Shown here piece by piece: positions 9,637-18,805 of a stretch of DNA of 64,000 bases. Position 1 is the stretch's first letter. Each line of letters starts with the position of its first letter. A program made the position numbers and the translations under genes. The notes beneath the pieces are model-generated. The model was not told the DNA's origin and made no database searches. It was given only the letters and a program-made list of their open reading frames with translations. Source of the DNA: G965212025 sp965215765 (GTDB lineage Bacteria; Pseudomonadota; Gammaproteobacteria; Poriferisulfidales; Oxydemutatoraceae); the NCBI GenBank assembly GCA_965215765.1, contig OZ244118.1:434001-498000 (forward strand), in the 5' to 3' direction.

Positions 9637-10644
9637 TTATTCGACCACCAAGTAGTCTCCTTCTTTTCTTCTCAGGTCCGCATAAATTTTGTCTGTGACC
9701 CGGTAGATCCAAGACTGTAGCCTTCTATTTCGGCTTTTGGCTTCAAGCTGGTTTGCCGCATCCGCTGTGGCGAGTGCGGTGGAACTGATGGCAAGCCAGG
9801 GTTGCGAATTTTCCATGTGAGCTTCTATCGTGACAACTTGCCCATTGAAGGATTCGTACACTGCCTTGATGGTGCTGCCGGGCATATCTCTTCTCGAACT
9901 TTCCCGCCTTTTCACGTCCAGAAAATTCAGGGGATCCACCAGATAGCTGATTTCATTCAGGGCATTTTCATTGACGGTGGTTTCCGAGGGCAGGGAGACA
10001 ATGCTTAGACTCTCAAGGGCTTGTTCGCGCTGTATGAGCAGGGGGCGCACATGGTCACCGCCGGTAATTTTTATTTCTCTGATGTCTCCGGCGAGCAGGC
10101 TTAGAACCAGATTATCGACCCAGTCCAGCGCTTTTTCTGGCACTTCCAGTGACCGGTTTATCAACCGGACTTCGTCTTGCCCGTAAATTCTGACGAAACG
10201 CGCATCTTCTATTTTGTTGCCAGGCTTGCCTATGATCAGCTGCCATTGATCCTCTCCGTACATGCCGAAGAGAATGTTTTTTGCACCCGGATCCTGCGGG
10301 TCTTTGACCCCCAGTTCTCCGTAAAACCTGCTGTCGTCTGTTTTTTGTTCAATGGTTTTTGCTTCCAGAATCTCTTGCAGAAGTTTCCTGATTTTGTTTG
10401 TATCCGCAGGATAGCCAGCCAGTTCCGAAACTTCCCATCCGTGTCTTGGAGAACGCTTGATTTCGGTCTTTTCGCCTTCTCTCTGTATGACGATCTTCGT
10501 TAAGCTGTTCAGCGTTTCGAGTGAGAAATTGGCAAAAACAGGCTCCTCGCTACTGGCGTAGCTCTCTTCTTTTTCTGTCTGAAAAAAGCCGATCGCCATA
10601 ACGGTCAGGACGATGCCGATTATCAGTAGCAGAATGTTTCTCAC
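9637..10644 (-). CDS. DUF4340-type membrane-anchored protein of a Gld-like ABC system
   Basis: A 335-residue protein with one N-terminal membrane helix (ILLLIIGIVLTVMAIGFF) and an otherwise soluble domain, presumably periplasmic. Segments such as WEVSELAGYPADTNKI and WQLIIGKPG resemble the DUF4340 family, which usually sits at the end of Gld-type ABC operons. It overlaps the upstream gene by ATGA (10641-10644), so it is translationally coupled as the fourth and last gene of the set. Its biochemical role is not established for the family. It probably works with the GldG-like protein as an accessory of the exporter. Confidence 0.8.
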   Translation of the reverse strand: MRNILLLIIGIVLTVMAIGFFQTEKEESYASSEEPVFANFSLETLNSLTKIVIQREGEKTEIKRSPRHGWEVSELAGYPADTNKIRKLLQEILEAKTIEQKTDDSRFYGELGVKDPQDPGAKNILFGMYGEDQWQLIIGKPGNKIEDARFVRIYGQDEVRLINRSLEVPEKALDWVDNLVLSLLAGDIREIKITGGDHVRPLLIQREQALESLSIVSLPSETTVNENALNEISYLVDPLNFLDVKRRESSRRDMPGSTIKAVYESFNGQVVTIEAHMENSQPWLAISSTALATADAANQLEAKSRNRRLQSWIYRVTDKIYADLRRKEGDYLVVE

Positions 10645-12518
10645 AGCTGCAAATTCCTTTTGCGTTTTCTGAACAGGGCGACAATAAGTGCCACGAGTAT
10701 CACCAGCGCAGGGATCATGCCGATGTTGAAAATTTTGAGCCGAGTGCCCAATTCTTCTATGTCTTTATTCTGTTCATGGCGTACTTCGCGAAGTTTTTTG
10801 CGAACGAGCACGACATTTTCTCTGAATTTGTTAATTTCCCTTTGCTGTTCTGCAGTCAGCAAAGGGGAGTTTGCATCACTGCGTTTGCTTTGTAACTCGG
10901 CCAACTTGTCTTCGGTTGTCCTCAATTCCGCTTGCAGCTTCTCTTCGGTATTCCGATAGCGTTTGTTCGCGGCACTTTCAATTTCTGAAACGCGTGTGAA
11001 GGGACGGAAAAAAGCTTCGCGCCCGCGAATGCCTAACAAGTCCGAGCTACCGGACAAATTCTCAAGTACATTGAGCACGAAGGTGCCGTTGCCAGCGAAA
11101 GCCTGCACAATGCGTTGGCCGAAAAAAGATTGCACGCTGACCCACATGCGATCACTCAGTATGTCCACGTCCGCAACCACCACCATGTTTGCTGGCGACT
11201 GCGTGTTTTTCAGGTGCGTGGTTGCCGTGCCCGGTGCCACAGGAGGGGTTCCAAAAGCACTTTTCAGATCAGCCGATACTCTGACGGCGAGGCTGAGATT
11301 CGGTTCCTTTTTGGCACCTCGAAATACGTTGTGCAACATTTCCTGCGAAGACAGAAAAGGAACCGAAGAGACGTTCAGCAGCGCCGAGTCCTGTCCGGTA
11401 TGAACCAAGGTTTTCAACTGAATTTTTGAGTCATCCGGGTAGGGCTTCACGTATGAACTCAGCGCGAAATTGAGCACTTGCAGGTGTTGCATGACGATGT
11501 CTTTTTTATTGAAATCTGCTGCGTTCATGCCCAGCATGGAGAAATGGTTGAAACGTTGCTGGCTTTGCGTGCTGACCTGCAGTGAGCGCGGCGGATCTGC
11601 GACGATTCTCTCCGGAACCTCGAATCCCCATTTTCGAAACAATTCATTCAGCGAAGAGCCCCGGTTTTGCGGCGCGGCAGGATTCTGTGTCTGTAGAGGG
11701 GTGGGATCCACTTCGGCGAAGGGGTCAACGAAAAACAGCGCGCGGCCACCACGCATGACAAATTGATCAATTGCGTACAAAGTTTTGGGTTGCAGGTCTT
11801 TGGGGTGAACCACCATCAGCACTTTGGCTTCCGGGTCAATGGTCTCAACGGTCTGGTGAATTAAGCGAAGTTCAAAGAGCTGGCGCATTTGTTCGGCAAT
11901 GACCCATGGCTGGTTGCGTTGCCCCGTGGTCGTGTCAATGGCGGGAGGCAGCATATCCAGCGATGTCATCAAGGCGACCACCGGCCGTTCCGTTTCCACG
12001 AGCCGGTAAATCATTTTGTCAATTTCGTATTCCAGAAGATCTTCTTCCTCCGGTCGCAAAAACGGAATGACTTCAACCCCGTCCACGGAATTGCTTGCCG
12101 CCAGGCCAAAATACAACACTTCGCCGTTGGGCAAGGAGACTGCCTGTATTCCCAAGCGGGTTGCACGATCCTCAATTTCGGAGAAAGGCTCCGGGTCTGC
12201 AAAATGTAATTTTATGTAGCCATGGGAGTTGGCGGCGAACTCTTCGAGTATTTCACGGACGCGGAGCGCGTAAATCCTGATTTCCGGACGATCCTTTGAG
12301 GCTTTCTCCGAGAAAAAAAAGTGAAAATTCAACGGCGAGTCCACCTTGTCCAGCAGTCGGTATGTCCCTTCGTTGAGAGTGAACAACTTGTCTTCGGTCA
12401 AATCCAGTTTGTAGCCATGCAAAGTCAGATTGCTCAGAGTGATCAGCGCGACGAACAGCACGGCCAGTAACGGCAAAGTCAAGGCGTGGTTTAAATCCTG
12501 CAACTTGAACCTGTTCAC
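10641..12518 (-). CDS. GldG-family ABC transporter auxiliary protein
   Basis: A 625-residue protein with a membrane helix near residues 14-33 (LPLLAVLFVALITLSNLTL) and another near 600-618 (IGMIPALVILVALIVALF). A large extracytoplasmic region lies between, as in GldG/ABC_transp_aux proteins. A Glu/Lys/Arg-rich stretch from about 525 to 590 looks coiled-coil. The block VLMVVHPKDLQPKTLYAIDQ, followed by GGRALFFVDPFAE, is typical of the family. It overlaps the permease gene upstream and the DUF4340 gene downstream by 4 bases each. In Bacteroidetes this family serves gliding; in proteobacteria the cargo is unknown. Confidence 0.85.
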   Translation of the reverse strand: MNRFKLQDLNHALTLPLLAVLFVALITLSNLTLHGYKLDLTEDKLFTLNEGTYRLLDKVDSPLNFHFFFSEKASKDRPEIRIYALRVREILEEFAANSHGYIKLHFADPEPFSEIEDRATRLGIQAVSLPNGEVLYFGLAASNSVDGVEVIPFLRPEEEDLLEYEIDKMIYRLVETERPVVALMTSLDMLPPAIDTTTGQRNQPWVIAEQMRQLFELRLIHQTVETIDPEAKVLMVVHPKDLQPKTLYAIDQFVMRGGRALFFVDPFAEVDPTPLQTQNPAAPQNRGSSLNELFRKWGFEVPERIVADPPRSLQVSTQSQQRFNHFSMLGMNAADFNKKDIVMQHLQVLNFALSSYVKPYPDDSKIQLKTLVHTGQDSALLNVSSVPFLSSQEMLHNVFRGAKKEPNLSLAVRVSADLKSAFGTPPVAPGTATTHLKNTQSPANMVVVADVDILSDRMWVSVQSFFGQRIVQAFAGNGTFVLNVLENLSGSSDLLGIRGREAFFRPFTRVSEIESAANKRYRNTEEKLQAELRTTEDKLAELQSKRSDANSPLLTAEQQREINKFRENVVLVRKKLREVRHEQNKDIEELGTRLKIFNIGMIPALVILVALIVALFRKRKRNLQL

Positions 12519-13249
12519 GATGCCTTCCGCTGCTCAAGAACAATCACATTGGCCGTCAGCCAGAAAACAATCATCAGCAGGAAAAAGACAAAGTCCTGCA
12601 AATTGATGACTCCCCTGCTGATGGCCGCAAAATGCGAATAGAAGCTCAAGGAAGAAATCGTGTCTATGATGACCTGAGGGAACCATAGCTGGAAAAAATC
12701 CAGAACCAGAGGCAGGCTGCTTAACAGAAAAGCAAAGCAAATGACCAGGCTGACAATGAAAGCGATCACCTGGTTTTTTGTGCTCGCCGAAATGCAGGAG
12801 CCAATTGCCAAATAGGATCCGGACATCAGAAAGCTGCCCAGGTAGGCTGCGAGTATCGTCCCGTTGTCAGGCGACCCAAGGTAGTTCACGGTGAGCCAGA
12901 TCGGGAATGTGAGTGCCAAGGCCAAAGCCAGGAAGAGCCAGGCAGCAAGGAACTTCCCCAGCACCGCTTGTGTCATGGTGATTGGCAGTGTCATTAGCAA
13001 TTCTATGGTGCCCGTTTTGCGCTCCTCAGCCCAAAGACGCATGGTGATAGCTGGTATCAGGAACAGGTACAACCACAAATGGAAATTGAAGAACGGAACC
13101 AGGTCTGCCTGGCGACGTTCGTAAAAGCCGCCCAGATAAAAAGTAAAGGAAGCACTCAGCACGAGGAATATCACGATGAACAAATAAGCCAGCGGCGAAG
13201 TGAAATAGCTTGCCAGCTCACGGCGCATGATGGCCAGAATATTACTCAT
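12515..13249 (-). CDS. ABC-2 type permease (GldF-like)
   Basis: A 244-residue integral membrane protein with about six hydrophobic segments. It begins MSNILAIMRRELASYFTSP, the usual ABC-2 start, and contains RLWAEERKTGTIELLMTLPI, the conserved cytoplasmic element of ABC-2/GldF permeases. It overlaps its ATPase partner gene by 4 bases (13246-13249) and the GldG-like gene by 4 bases, so the three products are very likely made together and assembled in the inner membrane. Substrate unknown. Confidence 0.9.
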   Translation of the reverse strand: MSNILAIMRRELASYFTSPLAYLFIVIFLVLSASFTFYLGGFYERRQADLVPFFNFHLWLYLFLIPAITMRLWAEERKTGTIELLMTLPITMTQAVLGKFLAAWLFLALALALTFPIWLTVNYLGSPDNGTILAAYLGSFLMSGSYLAIGSCISASTKNQVIAFIVSLVICFAFLLSSLPLVLDFFQLWFPQVIIDTISSLSFYSHFAAISRGVINLQDFVFFLLMIVFWLTANVIVLEQRKAS

Positions 13250-14172
13250 GAGACTTTCCCCGCCGTCAACTTTCTGAAAACGTCTTCAAGGCGTCCCGTT
13301 TCAGGACGCAGGTCATGAACAGGCCATGCTTGAGCAAACGCTTGCTGCTTCAAGAACGGATAAATGTCTTCGTTTTCATTTTTTGGGAACACGATGATGC
13401 GTCCGCTGGACTGGTCAGATTCCAGTTTTCCGACTTCCTGTAGTCTGCCGATTTTTTCAAGCAGCTTTTGATCCGTGCAAAACATGCTCGCAGCATTGTG
13501 GTAACCGGAACGGCGCAACATGGCGTCCGGTGTCTCGTCAATCAGCAGCCGGCCTTCGGAAATGATCAGGACGCGGTTACAGACCGCTGACACTTCTTCC
13601 AGAATATGCGTTGAAATGATTACGGTTTTTTCGCTCGTCAGCCTGCGAATCAAATTTCTGACTTGGTGCTTCTGATTGGGATCCAGACCATCCGTAGGCT
13701 CGTCAAGAATGAGTACTTTCGGGTCATGCAACAATGTTTGGGCAAGACCGACCCGGCGTTTGAACCCCTTGGAGAGCGTGTCAATGGGCTTGTTGAAATT
13801 TGTTTCAAGCTGCAGAAGCTCCACGACGTATGCGATGGCGTTTTTGGCGGCCGCTCCCTTCAACTTTCTGATGCGCGCCACGAATTGCAGAAATTCGCCG
13901 ACAAACATTTCTCCGTACACGGGTGCGCCTTCTGGCAAATAGCCGATTTCCCGTTTCACGGCTACGGGGTCAGTAGCGAGGTCATAGCCGCAGACTTTGA
14001 TGCTTCCGGAACTGGGCGGGAAAAAGCCGGATATGATTTTCATGGTGGTTGACTTGCCCGCGCCATTGGGGCCGAGAAAGCCCAGCACTTGTCCGGCTCC
14101 GGTCTTGAAACTCAAGTTGTCAACCGCAAGTACCGAGCCAAAACGCTTGCTGAGGTTGCTGACTTCAATCAT
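13246..14172 (-). CDS. ABC transporter ATP-binding protein (GldA-like)
   Basis: A 308-residue ATPase. The Walker A is GPNGAGKST (about residues 35-43), the signature loop is LSKGFKRRVGLAQ, the Walker B with D-loop is VLILDEPTDGLDP, and the switch His lies in IISTHILEEV. The C-terminal 80 residues form the extra domain typical of ABC-2 exporters. It is the first gene of the four-gene operon, preceded by a leader of about 290 nt and a candidate promoter at 14470-14496. It energises the permease encoded immediately downstream. Confidence 0.93.
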   Translation of the reverse strand: MIEVSNLSKRFGSVLAVDNLSFKTGAGQVLGFLGPNGAGKSTTMKIISGFFPPSSGSIKVCGYDLATDPVAVKREIGYLPEGAPVYGEMFVGEFLQFVARIRKLKGAAAKNAIAYVVELLQLETNFNKPIDTLSKGFKRRVGLAQTLLHDPKVLILDEPTDGLDPNQKHQVRNLIRRLTSEKTVIISTHILEEVSAVCNRVLIISEGRLLIDETPDAMLRRSGYHNAASMFCTDQKLLEKIGRLQEVGKLESDQSSGRIIVFPKNENEDIYPFLKQQAFAQAWPVHDLRPETGRLEDVFRKLTAGKVS

Positions 14173-14564
14173 GGCTTGATGCGTCTGGTTTTGAACCCAT
14201 AAATTTTCTTCCTAAGGCTTGCGTGATACAGGGTGCCTACCGGCTTTTCGGCTTTGTCGCCGCCGGATTCGGTTGCAGTCCCACGCTCTTGACGCAATTG
14301 AAACGTGAAATCGCTTCCCGGGCGAGCCCGCAGATTCTTGTTGACGGGTCGTTGCCCCGGCTGTCTGGAAGGTTTTTCATAGTCATACTCCGGACAACTC
14401 CAAAGTAATCTCGGTCGTTTGTTTTCGCGTTTGTGTCAGTTTTCCGTAAGAACTCGAAAAGGCACCGCAATTATAGTCAAAATTTGCAGCTTTCAAGCAA
14501 GCGGAATCGCCCGAATGACTGATGAATGCCAATGCGGAGGTGGGAACTTTGTTGCCTTCCACCG
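14173..14564. other. Intergenic leader between prfA and the ABC operon
   Basis: No gene is supported in these 392 bases. Short ORFs on both strands lack recognisable sequence. The region holds the candidate TATAAT promoter described separately and otherwise appears to be untranslated leader. The gene often found after prfA (prmC) is not here. Confidence 0.5.
14470..14496 (-). promoter_or_regulatory. Candidate sigma-70 promoter of the ABC operon
   Basis: Read on the minus strand, TTGAAA (14496-14491) is followed after 15 bases by a perfect TATAAT (14475-14470). It lies between the stop of prfA and the ATPase gene, so it would give the ABC operon its own transcript with a leader of about 290 nt. 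The spacer is shorter than the ideal 17. Confidence 0.45.
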
Positions 14565-15644
14565 TTACACGGCCTCCAGCATGCGTTCGGTTTGGCGCTG
14601 TTGTGACAGGGGCTCCAGCAATAATTCCAGCGCACCATCCATCAGTTCAGGCAGGCGGTAGAGCGTCAAATCTATACGGTGATCGGTCACGCGGCGCTGT
14701 GGAAAATTGTAGGTACGAATTCTTTCCGAGCGGTCGCCGCCGCCGACCAGGCTTTTTCTCTGTGCGGCCAGATTTATTTTATTTTCCTGCTCAATTTTAT
14801 CGAGGATGCGGGCTTTCAGTAATGACATGGCTCGATCTTTGTTGCGGTGCTGCGAGCTTTCGTCCTGACATTCCACTTTTATTCCGGTAGGCAGGTGGAC
14901 GATGCGAATGGCGGAGTCGGTTTTGTTTACGTGTTGTCCACCAGCACCGGAAGCCCGAAAGGTGTCGATCCTCAGTTCAGACGGCAGCAGTTCGATGTCA
15001 TTTGTTTTTTCGTTTTCGGGCAAGACCGCAACCGTGGCGGCCGAGGTGTGAATGCGGCCTTGTGCCTCGGTTTCAGGGATCCTTTGGACACGATGCACCC
15101 CGGATTCTGACTGCAGAAGATTGTAGATTCCATGACCCCGCATCCTGACAATGGCTTCGCGAAAGCCTCCATGCTCTCCTTCGCTGAGGTTGATGGTTTC
15201 TGTTCCCCAGTTTTTACTTTCAGCGTAGCGGCAATACATGCGGAACAGGTCGCCAGCAAAAATTGCGGCTTCAAGTCCCCCGGTTCCGGCGCGGATTTCC
15301 AGGAAAAGGCTTTGCATCTGTTGCTTGTCACCCTGTCCAAGGCGGTCGTGTAATTTCTCCGTCGTCGCTGTCAGCTTGTGGCGCAAGGTTTCTGCCTCCT
15401 CGGCAGCAAACGCGCGCATTTCCTCATCCGGGTCATCTTGCATTTTTTCCGCACCACTCAGCTCGTTTTTTATTTCGCAGTAGGCGTGAAAGTGCTCCAG
15501 GAACGGCTGGTTGTGCGAATACTCTTGGCTGAGTTTCTGGTAATTTTTCCGGTTGCTTTGCGTGTCCGGATCGGAAAGCCGTTCGATGATTTCTTTTTGT
15601 CTCAAATCCAGCGCTTGCAAACGGGAAAACAAGGCGGGGTTCAT
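14565..15644 (-). CDS. prfA: Peptide chain release factor 1
   Basis: Terminates translation at UAA and UAG by hydrolysing peptidyl-tRNA on the ribosome. The catalytic GGQ motif is in GASGAGGQHVNKTDSAIRI, and the family block HRVQRIPETEAQGRIHTSA is present. The start MNPALFSRLQ at 15644 gives 359 residues, the normal RF1 length. A longer frame to 15767 exists but its extra residues match nothing and run into hemA. The start codon overlaps the hemA stop as ATGA (15641-15644), indicating translational coupling after hemA. Confidence 0.97.
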   Translation of the reverse strand: MNPALFSRLQALDLRQKEIIERLSDPDTQSNRKNYQKLSQEYSHNQPFLEHFHAYCEIKNELSGAEKMQDDPDEEMRAFAAEEAETLRHKLTATTEKLHDRLGQGDKQQMQSLFLEIRAGTGGLEAAIFAGDLFRMYCRYAESKNWGTETINLSEGEHGGFREAIVRMRGHGIYNLLQSESGVHRVQRIPETEAQGRIHTSAATVAVLPENEKTNDIELLPSELRIDTFRASGAGGQHVNKTDSAIRIVHLPTGIKVECQDESSQHRNKDRAMSLLKARILDKIEQENKINLAAQRKSLVGGGDRSERIRTYNFPQRRVTDHRIDLTLYRLPELMDGALELLLEPLSQQRQTERMLEAV

Positions 15645-16897
15645 TTTCGGGGTTCCGGTGAGAAGATTTTTTTCTCGGCTTCCGGGGACAAAGGAACATT
15701 CAGTTCTATCAGCGACTTCAGAAGCGTGATGGTTTGGTGTGAAAGCGCGCCGCTGAGTGCCGTGCAAACATAATCTACGACTTTTTCCGGAGTTTTCCCT
15801 TCCTGGATCATGGCCATCGCCGTGCTTTTCAGCTCTTCACGCTTCGTGGCGGTGCTGGTCTGGTATGTGGCAAGGAGTTCGCCCAGTTTCTGCGCCCGGG
15901 TCCAGGCAAAATATTTTGCGACTTCCTGGGTGATGATTTCCTGGGCCTCCAACCCCGCTTCTGTCCGCACTGCCCGATTTTTCCTGGCGACGTTCGCCAA
16001 ATGTTCCAGATCGTATAAAAACACGTCATCCAGTTCCCCGACACGTGGGTCTATATCGTATGGCACAGCCAGGTCTGCCATGAGCATGACGCGATGGCGG
16101 CGTTTTTTCATGGCTTTTTTTACGCCCTCCAGCTCCAGAATACACGCTTCACTTGCGGTCGCGCTGACGATGATGTCAAAGTCGTGCAACACCTCGGGGA
16201 GACCAGCGATGGCCAAGGCTTCAGCGCCGAATTGCGCCGCCACACGGGCAGTTCTTTCAGGAGAATGCCCGGCAATGGTGTAGCTTCCGAGTTGCTGTTT
16301 CTGCAAATGTTTCATGGCGGTTTGTGCGACCTCACCGGTCCCAATGAGCAACACACGCTTTTGGGAAAGGTCGGCAAAAAGGTGTTTGGAAAGCTTGACG
16401 ACCAATGCCGGAAAAGAAACGGAATGCTTGCCGATCTCGGTTTCATGCCTCACCCGTTTGGCAGCAGCGAGCGCGTGTTCAAAAAGCCGTGACAGCTGGG
16501 TTCTCGTGCATCCGCTTTCCCGAGCGTTGTACAGTGCCGTTTTGACCTGTCCCTGAATCTGGGTTTCTCCGATCAGCATGGAATTCAGACCGCATGCCAC
16601 TTCGATCAGATGCCGCAACGCCGCTTCCTCTTTGTGCAGGTAGGCATATCTTTCAAATATTGCGGTCGGGATGCCCCGATACTCACTGAACCAGCGTACT
16701 GCCTTTTCGACGGGAACTCCCGACACATAAAGCTCACAACGATTGCAGGTTGTTAAAACGAGCGCCTCGGCGGTTTTCGGGATTGCCCGGCGCAGGCTAA
16801 GGAGTCCTTCTGGCAGTTGGCGAGCCGGAAGACACGCCAACGCCAAAACTTTCATGCCACCACTGTGGTGATTCAGTCCAGTGATTGCTATGGCCAT
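15641..16897 (-). CDS. hemA: Glutamyl-tRNA reductase
   Basis: The first committed step of C5-pathway haem synthesis: NADPH-dependent reduction of glutamyl-tRNA(Glu) to glutamate-1-semialdehyde. The start MAIAITGLNHHS and the active-site motif TCNRCELY (catalytic Cys about residue 50) are diagnostic. GLNSMLIGETQIQGQVK and the NADP-binding VLLIGTGEVA follow, with a helical dimerisation tail. Its 418 residues match the family. It is the first gene of hemA-prfA and diverges from the TPR lipoprotein gene across a 156-bp region. Confidence 0.97.
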   Translation of the reverse strand: MAIAITGLNHHSGGMKVLALACLPARQLPEGLLSLRRAIPKTAEALVLTTCNRCELYVSGVPVEKAVRWFSEYRGIPTAIFERYAYLHKEEAALRHLIEVACGLNSMLIGETQIQGQVKTALYNARESGCTRTQLSRLFEHALAAAKRVRHETEIGKHSVSFPALVVKLSKHLFADLSQKRVLLIGTGEVAQTAMKHLQKQQLGSYTIAGHSPERTARVAAQFGAEALAIAGLPEVLHDFDIIVSATASEACILELEGVKKAMKKRRHRVMLMADLAVPYDIDPRVGELDDVFLYDLEHLANVARKNRAVRTEAGLEAQEIITQEVAKYFAWTRAQKLGELLATYQTSTATKREELKSTAMAMIQEGKTPEKVVDYVCTALSGALSHQTITLLKSLIELNVPLSPEAEKKIFSPEPRK

Positions 16898-16934
16898 TTG
16901 CTTGAAAATAACGCCATTTCAACCTGGGGGATAG

Positions 16935-16943
16935 TGCTACAAT
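16935..16943 (+). promoter_or_regulatory. Candidate extended -10 for the TPR-lolB-ispE operon
   Basis: TG-C-TACAAT at 16935-16943 fits an extended -10 (TGnTATAAT) on the plus strand, about 110 bases before the GTG of the TPR gene. A TTTCAA 15 bases upstream is a poor -35. The divergent hemA promoter must lie in the same 156 bases but I cannot place it convincingly. Confidence 0.35.
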
Positions 16944-17053
16944 CCGCCTGTTATATGGGCAGGTTTCTTACTCGGCGTACGCTAAATTGTACCAAAGGGC
17001 GTACACTTTTTGTAAGTTTTGGTGTTTTGCACGGCTCCTGAACGACTTTTCCG

Positions 17054-18805
17054 GTGCGCATAAAATCCCTAATTCTGATTTTCGCTGGTGCGCTTTTGTT
17101 TTCTGCGTGCACGATAAGCGACGAAATTCGCTCTCCGGCGGTGCTTGGCTTGGCCGTTCCGACCGCGCAACACCAGAAAGAATCCGACTTGCTGTACCAC
17201 TTCTTGGCCGGGCAGCTTTATTACCGCAAAGGGGACATCAGCGATTCCCTGGAGCATTACGCGCTTGCTGCCGAAATTTCCGATGATGCAAAGGTCGTGG
17301 GAACTGCTTTCATAAGGGTAGTCGAGCAGGGCAACTTCTCATTAGGTCATCGTTTGGCAAACAAGTACCTGCGCCTGGGAGGGAACCAGCCCGGGTACAG
17401 AGAAGCGCTCGCAGTGGTCTACACCATGGCGGGTGACATCCATGCGGCCGAGAGGCAGATTCGCAGCATTCCCGAAGCCGAACGAAACAAGAGCCTCTTT
17501 TTTTCACGACTTGCCGAGTTGTTGATGAAAGTGAAGCCAGGCAAGGAAGCCACGCGGACGCTGGCATTATTGGTGTCCCGCTTTCCGGACGCAGTCGATG
17601 CGCAGTCTGCGTTGGCCGTGTTGGCCTTGAAGTCGCAAGAATATGACGTGGCGCGCCAGGCGGCGGAAAACGTAATACAGCTGTCGCCGGAAGATCATCG
17701 GCATTACTTCATCAAAGCCCGCAGCCTGATCTTGCAGGGGAAACTGCAGGAAGGCCTTGCCATCGTCCGTGCTCACGCCCACGGAACGCTGGCAAGAAAG
17801 CACTATCTGACCAGGGTGAATTTTGTCAAGTTGCTTTTCAGGAACAATGAAGTGATTCAAGCCCAGGAAGAACTTGAAGACATGCTGTCCATCTGGCCTC
17901 TTAATCCTGAAATCCTGGAGAAATTGGCGACAAGCAATTACCAGCTCGGTGTGATTGGGGCTGCCGAAAAATATTTTTCCCGGCTGACGGAGTATCCGAC
18001 TTTAGTCGACGAAGCACACTACTACCTGGGGCAGATCGCTTTGCAGCGAGGCAATTACCAGGCTGCCACTGACTATTTCAGGGAGGTGCCATCAGGTCTG
18101 TATTACCACAACGCGCAGCTGGCAGTGATTGAAACGCTGAAAAAGCAGCAGAAGGCAGATTCGCTTCCAGAGTATTTTGAGACCGAGCGAGCCTTGCAAA
18201 GAGATGTGCCTGCCAAAGTAATACTGTACTTGTTGGAGAGCAACGAACTGTTCGCCGACGAGCGGAAGGAAGAAGGCTACCTTCTCTTGCAAAAAGCGAC
18301 TAAAGAGATCCCCAATAATATTGATCTGCTGTATTTCCAAGGGATCCTTGCGGCAGAACTGGGGCTGAACGTGGCAGCCAAGAACGACTTCAGTCTGGTG
18401 GTCAAACTGGAGCCTAACCACTACGATGCTCTGAATGCCTTGGGTTATATGTATGCCGATGACAACGAGCGCTTGCCGGAAGCCAAGAGTCTGGTCGAGC
18501 GTGCCTATCAGCTCAAAATGGACAGTTCAGAAATTCTCGACAGCATGGGCTGGGTTTTGTTTCGTATGCAGAACCATGAGCGAGCCGAACATTTTATACG
18601 CCTGTCCCTGGCTCTGACGCGCAACCCCATCGTCATTGGGCATCTCGTGGAAATCTTGTTGGCCAGGGGGAGCGTCGACGAAGCTCGGGAGGAATTGTTT
18701 CGTGGCTTGGCGGAATTCCCGGACGACGCCTATTTGCAAAGTCTCGGCGTTTCACTGCCTCGCAGAATTTTGAAAGATGGAGAGGTTGAGACCTTACATT
18801 TTTAG
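17054..18805 (+). CDS. TPR-repeat outer-membrane lipoprotein (PA4667-like)
   Basis: A 583-residue protein starting with GTG. The signal sequence MRIKSLILIFAGALLFSAC ends in a lipobox-like LFSAC, so it should be lipid-anchored with most of the protein periplasmic. The body consists of tetratricopeptide-like helical repeats (for example HYDALNALGYMYADDNERLP near residue 455), which normally serve as protein-interaction scaffolds. Position upstream of lolB-ispE-prs and divergent from hemA matches the conserved TPR gene at this place in pseudomonads. It overlaps the longest lolB frame by 29 bases. Molecular function unknown. Confidence 0.85.
   Translation: MRIKSLILIFAGALLFSACTISDEIRSPAVLGLAVPTAQHQKESDLLYHFLAGQLYYRKGDISDSLEHYALAAEISDDAKVVGTAFIRVVEQGNFSLGHRLANKYLRLGGNQPGYREALAVVYTMAGDIHAAERQIRSIPEAERNKSLFFSRLAELLMKVKPGKEATRTLALLVSRFPDAVDAQSALAVLALKSQEYDVARQAAENVIQLSPEDHRHYFIKARSLILQGKLQEGLAIVRAHAHGTLARKHYLTRVNFVKLLFRNNEVIQAQEELEDMLSIWPLNPEILEKLATSNYQLGVIGAAEKYFSRLTEYPTLVDEAHYYLGQIALQRGNYQAATDYFREVPSGLYYHNAQLAVIETLKKQQKADSLPEYFETERALQRDVPAKVILYLLESNELFADERKEEGYLLLQKATKEIPNNIDLLYFQGILAAELGLNVAAKNDFSLVVKLEPNHYDALNALGYMYADDNERLPEAKSLVERAYQLKMDSSEILDSMGWVLFRMQNHERAEHFIRLSLALTRNPIVIGHLVEILLARGSVDEAREELFRGLAEFPDDAYLQSLGVSLPRRILKDGEVETLHF

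Noticed and set aside
14237..14470. 77-codon minus-strand frame in the ABC-operon leader
   Set aside because: No ribosome site or recognisable content; it starts at the predicted -10 hexamer itself.
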